NCBI RefSeq assembly: GCF_009910325.1 | Contig: NZ_SUMG01000009.1 | Span: 1 to 64,000 of the forward strand | Source: Isachenkonia alkalipeptolytica | GTDB lineage: Bacteria > Bacillota > Clostridia > Peptostreptococcales > T1SED10-28 | Direction: 5' to 3' | DNA: 64,000 nt | In this document: positions 17,706 through 24,889 of the stretch, piece by piece | How the letters are laid out: every line of letters begins with the position of its first letter | Numbering within the stretch: position 1 is the first letter of the stretch | Made by a program: the position numbers and the translations under genes | Notes under the pieces: generated by a model | Seen by the model: the letters and a program-made list of their open reading frames with translations, nothing else | What the model was told of the DNA's origin: nothing | The model's database searches: none

Positions 17706-19396
17706 TCACCCTCCTTGTTTTCTTCTTCTTTTGCTTCTCTGATCCCTTGTTCTTGACGTTCTCTTTCCAGCACTTCCTCCGCCCTTGTTAAAATATCCTC
17801 CCTAAGGCCCATCAGCCGGGCGATCATAATGGCCTCCTTGGGAACTTCTTCCCGGGGATCCCGCTCTTCCAGTCGATAATCCATGTATTTTTCCAGTACG
17901 CCGATGCCTTCCTCGCCGTGCTGCAGTTCATTTTTCAGTTTTTCCGGTTGTACCCTTCGAAGACCCACCACCTGTAAATGGCGTAGATCTTTGATCCGGC
18001 TTAATCCATCGAAATGGGTGGTCACCACGGAGATCCCCTTTAGGGTTTTAAAGTGTTCAATAACCCCCCGGGAAATTCCATAGCCCTCCTTGGGATTGGT
18101 TCCCCGGGCCAGTTCGTCGATTAACACCAGTCCCTTTTCTTTTTTTTCATCGGTAATCTTCTTAAGATGGTAGATTTCCGCACCGAAGGTGGACAGTCCC
18201 CGCTCCTGAGACTGTTCATCCCCGGAGGAAAAATAAATAAAGGATACCGGTCCGATGGTGGCCTCCTTCGCCGGAACATAAAGACCCAACTGGGCCATGG
18301 CCGTAATTAAAGCGATCAGCTTTAAGGTGATGGTTTTCCCCCCCATATTGGCCCCGGTAATTAAGGTCACCCCGTTTTCCAGGGTCACATCAATGGGCAT
18401 ATAGGACTTGCCTTCCTTTCGAAGCCGTTGTTCCACCAAACTGTGGCGACCTTCAACAATTTTTATATAGGGGTCCCCTACGATTCGAGGTTCCACCCCA
18501 TGGATCTCATCCCCTAAGAGGATTTTCCCGATGCTGAAATCCAGCTCCCCCAGGATATGAATATTCTTTTGAATTTCATCGTGGAAATTTCGAACGTCCT
18601 GGGACAGTCTCCTGCGAATTTGAAACTCCTCTTCCTCTTCCCGGATTTTCAGGTTCTGATATTTTTCCCGAAGATCCTTCAATTCCTCCGTGGGACTTAT
18701 TTTAAACACATAACTTTTAAAAGTTTCCGATAAAAAGAAGACCAAGTCGCTGTTTTTTAAGATTCCCAGGGCTTGTTTCTTCTCCTTGGGCACCAGGATT
18801 TCATTATTGGGTTTCGGTCTCAGACCGGTGAGCTCATATACTTCCTGGCGTGATTTTTTATCGGTTTCCATGATTTTTCCGTCAATGTTTCGTTTTTCCT
18901 CCCGGATATTCCATAGTTCTTCGGAGTAACTGTCATAGATGTAGAAGGTTTTTACCCGACTGTTTTCCGGGTCCATGGCTTTGATCAGGGGGGCCACGGA
19001 GTCCATCTCGAATTTTTCCAGGGCAACCTCCGGGTGCTCCATGAAAAACCCTCGTAATTCTTCCATCACCATGATTTGATTTTTAATTTCGAAAAACTCC
19101 ACTTCATTCAGCACTTCGTTTTTCATCACCCGCTGCAGGGAGCCTTTGATATCCTTAATCTCTGATAGATAGCCCTTTAAATTCCAAAGAAAGTAATCGC
19201 TGCTTTTCAAGCCTTTGCGAAACCTGCGCAGCTCTTCAAAGGCACGTCTCAGCTCCCGAACCTGGGAGGTGCCGTAGGGAACCAGCTTGGACTTCAGTTC
19301 CTTGCCGTACTCGGTTTCTGTGGGCACCCAGTCCAGGACTTCCCGGAGGCCGGTTTCCTGAAACGTTTTTTTATCCATAAAGCGCATCATGAACAT
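17702..19396 (-). CDS. kamC: MutS-related ATPase of the lysine cluster (KamC-like)
   Basis: Protein of 564 residues with a C-terminal MutS ATPase domain: Walker A TGANMGGKT and Walker B VLIDELARGTNP, then a signature SGDEQSQERGLSTFGAE. The N-terminal half is helical and lacks a mismatch-recognition domain, so it is not a DNA repair MutS. Homologues lie inside lysine and ornithine aminomutase clusters, where they have been proposed with KamB to reactivate or protect the B12 aminomutase. The role here is inferred from context. It overlaps kamB by about 26 nt. Start could also be the ATG at 19390, better spaced from AAGGAG. Confidence 0.85.
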   Translation of the reverse strand: MFMMRFMDKKTFQETGLREVLDWVPTETEYGKELKSKLVPYGTSQVRELRRAFEELRRFRKGLKSSDYFLWNLKGYLSEIKDIKGSLQRVMKNEVLNEVEFFEIKNQIMVMEELRGFFMEHPEVALEKFEMDSVAPLIKAMDPENSRVKTFYIYDSYSEELWNIREEKRNIDGKIMETDKKSRQEVYELTGLRPKPNNEILVPKEKKQALGILKNSDLVFFLSETFKSYVFKISPTEELKDLREKYQNLKIREEEEEFQIRRRLSQDVRNFHDEIQKNIHILGELDFSIGKILLGDEIHGVEPRIVGDPYIKIVEGRHSLVEQRLRKEGKSYMPIDVTLENGVTLITGANMGGKTITLKLIALITAMAQLGLYVPAKEATIGPVSFIYFSSGDEQSQERGLSTFGAEIYHLKKITDEKKEKGLVLIDELARGTNPKEGYGISRGVIEHFKTLKGISVVTTHFDGLSRIKDLRHLQVVGLRRVQPEKLKNELQHGEEGIGVLEKYMDYRLEERDPREEVPKEAIMIARLMGLREDILTRAEEVLERERQEQGIREAKEEENKEGE

Positions 19397-20426
19397 CTTC
19401 TCCTTCCAGCATTACATCAATCACCGGCAGTCCCAGGGAGCTTTTCATCTTTCTTAAAAATTCCAGGGGAGGGAATTCGTAGCCCTGAGGGGCATAGGGA
19501 TTGATGGAGACCGCCACAACCTTTAAGGGCTCCATCACCTGAATCCGAACCCCCCGTTTCTTAAAGCGCACCCAGTCTTCCCGGGGAATAAAAATCTTCG
19601 TTCCGTCCTGGACCACAAATACCACCTGTTTGTAATAGGGGGTCACCGCAATTAAATCCTCGATGGTTTTCTTTACCAGGGAACCGGGGAAAATAATATA
19701 TCGGCTGTTTTTACTTAAGGCACTGCCGATAATTCGCCCTCCGTTCAGAGAGGTTTTAAGGGGAAGCTTTTCTTGATTCCCCTCTTCATCGGCGATCCCG
19801 ATACAGCCCTCCCGGATAACTTCCTTCCCGAAGGCGCGAATTCCCTCCTTCTCCAGGGCCTTCAAACCGAATAGTTCGATCTGATAGGCGGTCTCTTCGA
19901 TAACCCGGTCCATACTTCGGTTGACTACGGCCCCGGTAGCTAAAATCGCAGCCTCGGTTATTCCCGGGGAAGCGGCGGTTTTCCGATTAATGGCCCCGTC
20001 CACCACCACAATATCCGCTCCGTACACCAGCATTTTCTTTGCCACTTCCCGGATCTCTTCATTATTGCCGGGCCCGGCCAGCTCCACCAAGCCGTTTTCC
20101 TTCACACGGCAAATCACCACGGGACCCAGGGTGGTTCGGTAGTCGGTGACCTCCAGGATTTCCAGCCGGGCATCACTGTTCAGGAGGATGTCTTGAGCCG
20201 TGGCCACAATGGTTCCTTCCATCACATGGATCACCGGTTTATCCGTGTTTGTCACTAGGTCTTCCCGTTCGCCGTCCCGTCCAATGGAGGTAAGGCCCAA
20301 ACTGATGTATCGATCGTAGGCCTCTTCAATAATCCGATTCAGTACAACGGTTTTTCCGGCATTTTTTCCCATACCCACCACGGATAGGATTCGATATTTT
20401 CCGTAAATCAAATCAACAAAGCTCAA
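19371..20426 (-). CDS. kamB: P-loop protein of the lysine cluster (KamB-like)
   Basis: Protein of 351 residues opening with a nucleotide-binding loop, GMGKNAGKT (18-26). Later segments include VVVDGAINRKTAASPGITEA. It starts with TTG: GGGGAGGTG lies 7 nt upstream and no ATG fits. Proteins of this kind occur only beside lysine/ornithine aminomutases and have been suggested to act with the MutS-like KamC as an ATP-dependent reactivation factor. That role is inference. Overlaps kamC, follows kamA after about 50 bp. Confidence 0.82.
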   Translation of the reverse strand: MSFVDLIYGKYRILSVVGMGKNAGKTVVLNRIIEEAYDRYISLGLTSIGRDGEREDLVTNTDKPVIHVMEGTIVATAQDILLNSDARLEILEVTDYRTTLGPVVICRVKENGLVELAGPGNNEEIREVAKKMLVYGADIVVVDGAINRKTAASPGITEAAILATGAVVNRSMDRVIEETAYQIELFGLKALEKEGIRAFGKEVIREGCIGIADEEGNQEKLPLKTSLNGGRIIGSALSKNSRYIIFPGSLVKKTIEDLIAVTPYYKQVVFVVQDGTKIFIPREDWVRFKKRGVRIQVMEPLKVVAVSINPYAPQGYEFPPLEFLRKMKSSLGLPVIDVMLEGEDVHDALYG

Positions 20427-20477
20427 GACTTCACCTCCCCGCTTATTGGGTCTTCCTTAGCCATACTTTCCTCCGCC

Positions 20478-21728
20478 TTACTTTTTGCTTCGCTGCATTC
20501 TCTTTAATTGGGCCGGTTCTAAGGCAATGCGTCTTCCCTGCATTAAGGAAGCCACGCCGTCCAGATCCCATTTCTTTTCGCCCTTGCAAACTTCGCAGTT
20601 GCAGGACTCTTCATAATGCTCCGGTTCCGCATAAGTGGTAATAACCCCTTCGTAGTTTCGAAGAATCACTTTATGGGGAGATTGGGATATCAGATAGCTT
20701 GGCATAACCGGAATCTTTCCGCCGCCCCCGGGAGCGTCCACCACAAAGGTGGGTACCGCATATCCCGACGTATGCCCCCGAAGCCCTTCAATAATTTCAA
20801 GCCCCTTGGATACCGGGGTTCTGAAATGTTCGATCCCCATGGATAGATCACACTGGTAGATATAGTAAGGTCTTACCCGGTTTTTTACCAGATCATGGAC
20901 CAGATCCCGCATCACATGGACGCAGTCATTAATTCCCCGAAGGAGTACCGATTGATTGCCCAGGGGCACACCGGCATTGGCCAGTAATTCCAGGGCCTCT
21001 TTGGCCTCAGGGGTGATCTCCTTGGAGTGGTTAAAGTGGGTGTTCAACCAGATGGGGTGATACTTTTTCAGCATTTCCACCAGGGCGGGGGTAATTCGCT
21101 GGGGCATTACCACCGGGGTTCTGGATCCCAGTCGGATGATTTCCACATGGTCGATTTCCCGAAGTTTTTGGATAATATACTCCAGCCGTTCACCGGATAC
21201 CAACAGGCAGTCCCCTCCGGAAAGAAGGACGTCCCGCACTTCCGGCGCCTTTCGAATATACTCGATGGCCTGGTCGATTCGGTCCACAGGCTGCTCTTTA
21301 TCCTGCTGTCCCGCAAAACGTCTTCTGGTACAGTGTCGACAGTACATGGAACACATATCCGTAATCAACAAAAGCACCCGGTCGGGATACCGATGGGTCA
21401 GTCCCGGCACAGGAGAGTCCACGTCTTCACTCAAGGGGTCCTCCATGTCCGCCGCCCCCTTATGAAGCTCTAATCCACTGGGGATGGCCTGTTGCCGTAC
21501 GGGACAGGTGGGATCATTTTCATCCATCAAGGCGGCATAATAGGGGGTGATGCCCATTCGAAGGGTTCCCAGGGTATCCTTGACTCCCTGCTCTTCCTTT
21601 TCCGTCAGGTTTACCACCTTTTTTAAGTCTTCAACGGTTGTGATCCTATTTTTAACCTGCCATTTCCAGTTCTTCCACTGTTCCTTGGTAACGTCCTTCC
21701 ATAATTCAATTTCATTGTAATGTCTCAT
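20478..21728 (-). CDS. kamA: Lysine 2,3-aminomutase (radical SAM)
   Basis: First enzyme of lysine fermentation, moving the alpha-amino group to carbon 3 to give beta-lysine. 416 residues, the same length as the Clostridium subterminale enzyme. [4Fe-4S]/SAM cysteines are 126, 130 and 133 in CSMYCRHC. The PLP Lys is 338 in PGGGGKIP. The Asp residues that hold the lysine side-chain amine are 294 (YQCDLS) and 331 (VVDAPG). Structural zinc ligands are Cys269 and the C-terminal CNCEVC. The start follows AAGGAG after 10 nt. The leader carries a 23-bp tandem duplication. Confidence 0.97.
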   Translation of the reverse strand: MRHYNEIELWKDVTKEQWKNWKWQVKNRITTVEDLKKVVNLTEKEEQGVKDTLGTLRMGITPYYAALMDENDPTCPVRQQAIPSGLELHKGAADMEDPLSEDVDSPVPGLTHRYPDRVLLLITDMCSMYCRHCTRRRFAGQQDKEQPVDRIDQAIEYIRKAPEVRDVLLSGGDCLLVSGERLEYIIQKLREIDHVEIIRLGSRTPVVMPQRITPALVEMLKKYHPIWLNTHFNHSKEITPEAKEALELLANAGVPLGNQSVLLRGINDCVHVMRDLVHDLVKNRVRPYYIYQCDLSMGIEHFRTPVSKGLEIIEGLRGHTSGYAVPTFVVDAPGGGGKIPVMPSYLISQSPHKVILRNYEGVITTYAEPEHYEESCNCEVCKGEKKWDLDGVASLMQGRRIALEPAQLKRMQRSKK

Positions 21729-21744
21729 TTACAATACACTCCTT

Positions 21745-21790
21745 ATTATTTGTCTTATCCTCCCGGGATTATTTGTCTTATCCTCTCGGG
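21745..21790. repeat. 23-bp tandem duplication in the kamA leader
   Basis: Two adjacent copies of a 23-mer (21745-21767, 21768-21790) differ at one base. On the coding strand each carries GGGAGGATAAGACAAATAAT or its near copy. The duplication places an SD-like GGGAGG upstream of the true kamA ribosome site. It lies between kdd and kamA. Confidence 0.85.
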
Positions 21791-21835
21791 GTTTTTCTTC
21801 CCCTTACAAGGAGGGCTGCATCGGTTTCCTGCCAT

Positions 21836-21908
21836 TGTTTCTCTTGTTTCTTTTTTTTCTCTTGTTCTTTTTGTTTTTCTTGTTCCTTTTGTTTTTTCTT
21901 GTTTCAAG
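21836..21908 (-). repeat. A/purine-rich tract with repeated ACAAGA
   Basis: On the operon strand about 70 nt consist almost only of A and G with a few C, containing four ACAAGA/GAACAAGA-type copies. No ORF or stem is apparent. Such a tract stays unstructured in RNA and could aid ribosome loading on kamA; this is speculation. Confidence 0.55.
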
Positions 21909-21961
21909 CCTTCGGTTCCCCTTTTAGGATAGGGCTTATGAGGCTTCTCTAGGATGGAGGC

Positions 21962-23002
21962 TTAGCTGTAAAGCTCCTGATATACTTTTTTCAACGGGGG
22001 ATTTTCCCGTAATATTTCCATGGAGATCTCCGCGTGGCCTTTGGTGTATCCATTGCCGATGATCATGGTGGTGTCTTGCCCCACACCTTCCGCCCCTAAT
22101 GCGGCTTTGGTAAAATTGGTGGCCATGGAGAAAAAATACACCAATCCGTCGGATTTCGCCGCTAGAATACTGGCCATCTCCGTGTTGTTGACATTTACGC
22201 AGTTGATCACCACGTCGGCCATTTCCCCGTTGGTAGCCTCGGCGATGCGGTCCCGTACCGCCAGAGCATCCGTGGCATCCACGGCGATATATTCGTCGGC
22301 CAGACCCAGCCCTTCCGGTCGTTGCAGGGATTTTTCACTATGCCCTAAGCAGATTACCTGTCCCGTTACGCCGGCTCTTTTCTTCGCTTCATGAAGGCAC
22401 AGCATTCCCGACTTACCCGCTCCGCCGATGACCACAACCCTATGTCCCGGTTGGACCAGCTTTGCGGTTTGGGCCGGGGCTCCCGCCACATCCAATACGG
22501 ATAAGGCCAGGTTTTGGGGAAGATCCTCGGGGAGTACGGCATAAATTCCGGATTCAAACAAAATCGCTTTCCCGGTAATATCCACTTGATCAATATCGAT
22601 GCGAACCTCGTGGATTTCATCGATCACCAAGGGGGTCAGGGAAAGGGATACCAAAGTAGCGATTTTATCCCCTTCTTTTAACTCCACTTTTCCCTTTAGG
22701 GCCTGGCCGATTTTTTCCACGGTGCCGATTAACATCCCCCCCGAACCGGTAACCGGGTTTTGATGTTTTCCTCTTTCCGCCACTATTCCCTTCATGATTT
22801 CCTTGATTTTTTCCACATCTCCCCCGGCCTGTTCTTTGATCTGGGTAAAGCTGGCGGAATCGACGTTCAAGGTCTCCACGTTGATTCTGATCTCATTGTC
22901 GTAAATCTCCATGCTGTTATCAATTTTTGTCGCCGGTTGCGGGAGTACCCCTTTTGGTTCTAGTACTCTGTGGGTTCCTAAAGCACATCCTTTTTTCTCC
23001 AT
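21962..23002 (-). CDS. kdd: L-erythro-3,5-diaminohexanoate dehydrogenase
   Basis: NAD-dependent oxidative deaminase of 346 residues that turns 3,5-diaminohexanoate into 5-amino-3-oxohexanoate. It starts MEKKGCALGTHRVLEPKGVL as in characterised fermenters, and has a Rossmann glycine motif VIGGAGKSGMLCL about residues 190-202. AAGGAGG precedes the ATG. It is the first gene of the operon, about 100 nt downstream of a sigma-54 promoter. The next pathway genes, kce, kal and the CoA transferase, are not in the window. Confidence 0.94.
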   Translation of the reverse strand: MEKKGCALGTHRVLEPKGVLPQPATKIDNSMEIYDNEIRINVETLNVDSASFTQIKEQAGGDVEKIKEIMKGIVAERGKHQNPVTGSGGMLIGTVEKIGQALKGKVELKEGDKIATLVSLSLTPLVIDEIHEVRIDIDQVDITGKAILFESGIYAVLPEDLPQNLALSVLDVAGAPAQTAKLVQPGHRVVVIGGAGKSGMLCLHEAKKRAGVTGQVICLGHSEKSLQRPEGLGLADEYIAVDATDALAVRDRIAEATNGEMADVVINCVNVNNTEMASILAAKSDGLVYFFSMATNFTKAALGAEGVGQDTTMIIGNGYTKGHAEISMEILRENPPLKKVYQELYS

Positions 23003-23111
23003 AATAAGCCTCCTTGATTTTTTGATTATTTTTGATTATTTTTCATAAATTTTGTTTTTATGCTTTGCTTTTCCTGAGACAAAGCCTGTTTAATGCACTC
23101 CACTTTTTAAA

Positions 23112-23127
23112 CGCAATATCTATGCCA
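23112..23127 (-). promoter_or_regulatory. Sigma-54 (-24/-12) promoter of the lysine operon
   Basis: On the minus strand the 16-mer reads TGGCATAGATATTGCG: TGGCAT, five bases, TTGCG. It has the invariant GG and GC ten bases apart (consensus TGGCAC-N5-TTGCA). Transcription would start near 23100, about 100 nt before kdd. The sigma-54 activator gene directly upstream supports it. No sigma-A pair of similar quality is seen here. Confidence 0.82.
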
Positions 23128-23191
23128 AGTTTATCACAAAGTTTTTGTTTTTAGTTTCCCTCCCTTATTTTCGTTGCAAACCCTGCTATAC

Positions 23192-23206
23192 ACCCCTACC
23201 GGGGGT
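23192..23206. promoter_or_regulatory. Candidate enhancer site of the sigma-54 activator
   Basis: Inverted repeat ACCCC-N5-GGGGT centred near -99 relative to the inferred start, the usual distance for a Fis-type enhancer-binding protein. It is the only clear dyad between activator and promoter. Binding is inferred, not shown. Confidence 0.5.
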
Positions 23207-23265
23207 AAAGCTCCTTTCTTTTTTTCCGCTTGTATGACTTGGAAACCCTTTTAAATTTCCCAGAA

Positions 23266-23299
23266 AATGAAAATAACCGCCTATTATTCAGCGGTTATC
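23266..23299 (-). terminator. Hairpin overlapping the activator stop codon
   Basis: ATAACCGC (23273-23280) pairs with GCGGTTAT (23291-23298) across a 10-nt loop that contains the stop codon. On the minus strand it is followed by TTTTCATTTTC. It is a weak terminator that would insulate the lysine operon from read-through. Confidence 0.55.
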
Positions 23300-24684
23300 C
23301 CAAGTTTTTTGACTTTATACTGTAAGGTTTGGCGGGGAATTTTTAATAACTGGGCCGCTTTGGTAACGTTGCCTCCGGTTTCTTTCAGGGCATCCTCGAT
23401 AAATTGCTTTTCCCAATTTTCCATGCTTTTTTTAAGAGAGAAATTCAAATGATCCTTTCGCTGTCCCTCCGCCCCGAACAAGGTTAAATGCCGGGGCAGG
23501 TCCTCTTCCGTAATATAGGTGCCCTCAATCATATTCATGGCCCCTTCAAGAATATTTTCCAACTCCCGAATGTTTCCCGGCCAATGGTATCGGTAAAAGG
23601 TTTGCAGCACCCCGTGGGTTACGCCCTTCACGTTTTTACCGAGCTGACGGTTGAATTTTCGAATAAAAAACTGGACCAAGCCTTTGATGTCTTCCTTTCG
23701 TTCCACTAAATTCGGTACCCTAAAGGAGACCACGCTCAGGCGGTAAAACAGATCATCCCGGATTTTCCGCTCTTTCATGGCATGGTAAGGGTCCATATTC
23801 ATGGCCGCAATAATGCGAACATCCACTTTTCGGGTTTTGATATCCCCCACCCTGCGAATCCTGCCCTCCTCCAATACCCGAAGAAGCTTTGCTTGAAGCT
23901 CGAAGGGCATGGAGTTGATCTCATCTAAAAACAGGGTCCCTTTATTGGCCAACTCAAAGAGACCGGGACGATTATCCGCATCCGTAAAGCTTCCCTTCAC
24001 GGTTCCGAATAAAATACTTTCTAACAGGGATCCCGGGATCGCCGCACAGTTCTGCGCCACGAAGGGCTCATCCCTTCGTTTGCTGGCATTATGTATGGCT
24101 TGGACAATCAATTCTTTTCCCGTTCCCGTGTTCCCGTAAACAATGACCGAGGAGTCGTTCTCCGCGGCTTTGATCGCCTTTCGTTTCAGCTCCACAATCT
24201 CCTTGGTGCTGCCGATAATGTCCTTAACCGTATACCGGGCGGTTCCCCGTTTTTCCTCTAAGTTGTCCGGCTCCTCATAATACAGTTCTTTTTGAAGATC
24301 CACGAGTTGTTCCGACAGGGCCCGGACTTTGGTAATGTCCCGGGAGATTTCAATGGCCCCCATTACATGACCCTCTTCTATAATGGGGATTGAAGTATTA
24401 ATCGTGGTAATTTTATTGCCCTTGAAATTTAAAAACTCCTGCTTCACATCATACATGGGCTCTCCTGTACGAAGAACCTGTAAGAGGGTACTGGTTTTGT
24501 CCGTCAAGGAAGGATAGACGCTGAGAATATGTTTCCCCGTGACTTCCTCCTGATCGATGTCCTCCATTACTAAGGCTACGTCGTTGGAGTACAGGATTTT
24601 CCCTCGGCTATCAATGATTTGAACCCCTTCATCGATATTATTCAATATAGTATCCACCGTATCCCTCGCAAAGTAATTTTCCAC
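23284..24684 (-). CDS. Sigma-54-dependent activator with PAS sensor (lysine operon regulator)
   Basis: Enhancer-binding protein of 466 residues. A PAS domain (about 8-125) is the likely signal input. The AAA+ domain (about 152-385) has Walker A GNTGTGKE (184-191) and Walker B GTLFLDEI. The sigma-54 contact loop reads GSFTDA (231-236) instead of canonical GAFTGA. A Fis-type HTH ends the protein (NVTKAAQLLKIPRQTLQYKV). Start is GTG at 24684, with AGGCGGTGAT just upstream. Its position 282 bp before kdd, with a -24/-12 site and dyad between, makes it the probable activator of lysine degradation. The ligand is unknown. Confidence 0.92.
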   Translation of the reverse strand: MENYFARDTVDTILNNIDEGVQIIDSRGKILYSNDVALVMEDIDQEEVTGKHILSVYPSLTDKTSTLLQVLRTGEPMYDVKQEFLNFKGNKITTINTSIPIIEEGHVMGAIEISRDITKVRALSEQLVDLQKELYYEEPDNLEEKRGTARYTVKDIIGSTKEIVELKRKAIKAAENDSSVIVYGNTGTGKELIVQAIHNASKRRDEPFVAQNCAAIPGSLLESILFGTVKGSFTDADNRPGLFELANKGTLFLDEINSMPFELQAKLLRVLEEGRIRRVGDIKTRKVDVRIIAAMNMDPYHAMKERKIRDDLFYRLSVVSFRVPNLVERKEDIKGLVQFFIRKFNRQLGKNVKGVTHGVLQTFYRYHWPGNIRELENILEGAMNMIEGTYITEEDLPRHLTLFGAEGQRKDHLNFSLKKSMENWEKQFIEDALKETGGNVTKAAQLLKIPRQTLQYKVKKLGITAE

Positions 24685-24783
24685 TTCATCACCGCCTATT
24701 ATTCAGCATTATTTTGTTTACATTGCCTTCTTTTGGGCAACGTTTGAGCGCTATTATTGAAAAATACTGGATTGCTCTCTTTC

Positions 24784-24792
24784 ATTATACCA
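24784..24792 (-). promoter_or_regulatory. Extended -10 promoter of the activator gene
   Basis: TGGTATAAT on the minus strand, about 100 nt before the GTG start of the regulator. The TG extension can compensate for the lack of a clear -35 box. No sigma-54 site is visible here, so the regulator is probably made by the housekeeping polymerase. Confidence 0.6.
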
Positions 24793-24846
24793 CATTCCAA
24801 AATGGATAAAAGAATTTTCCGTGAATTCCCAAGGAACACCCCAAAA

Positions 24847-24880
24847 GAAAACCCCGCTTCCAAAGAACTAAGCGGGGGGG
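24847..24880 (-). terminator. Terminator of the serpin gene
   Basis: Stem CCCCGCTT (24852-24859) with AAGCGGGG (24870-24877); on the minus strand TTTTCTTTT follows. Lies 10 bp after the serpin stop. Confidence 0.85.
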
Positions 24881-24889
24881 TCTTCTCGG

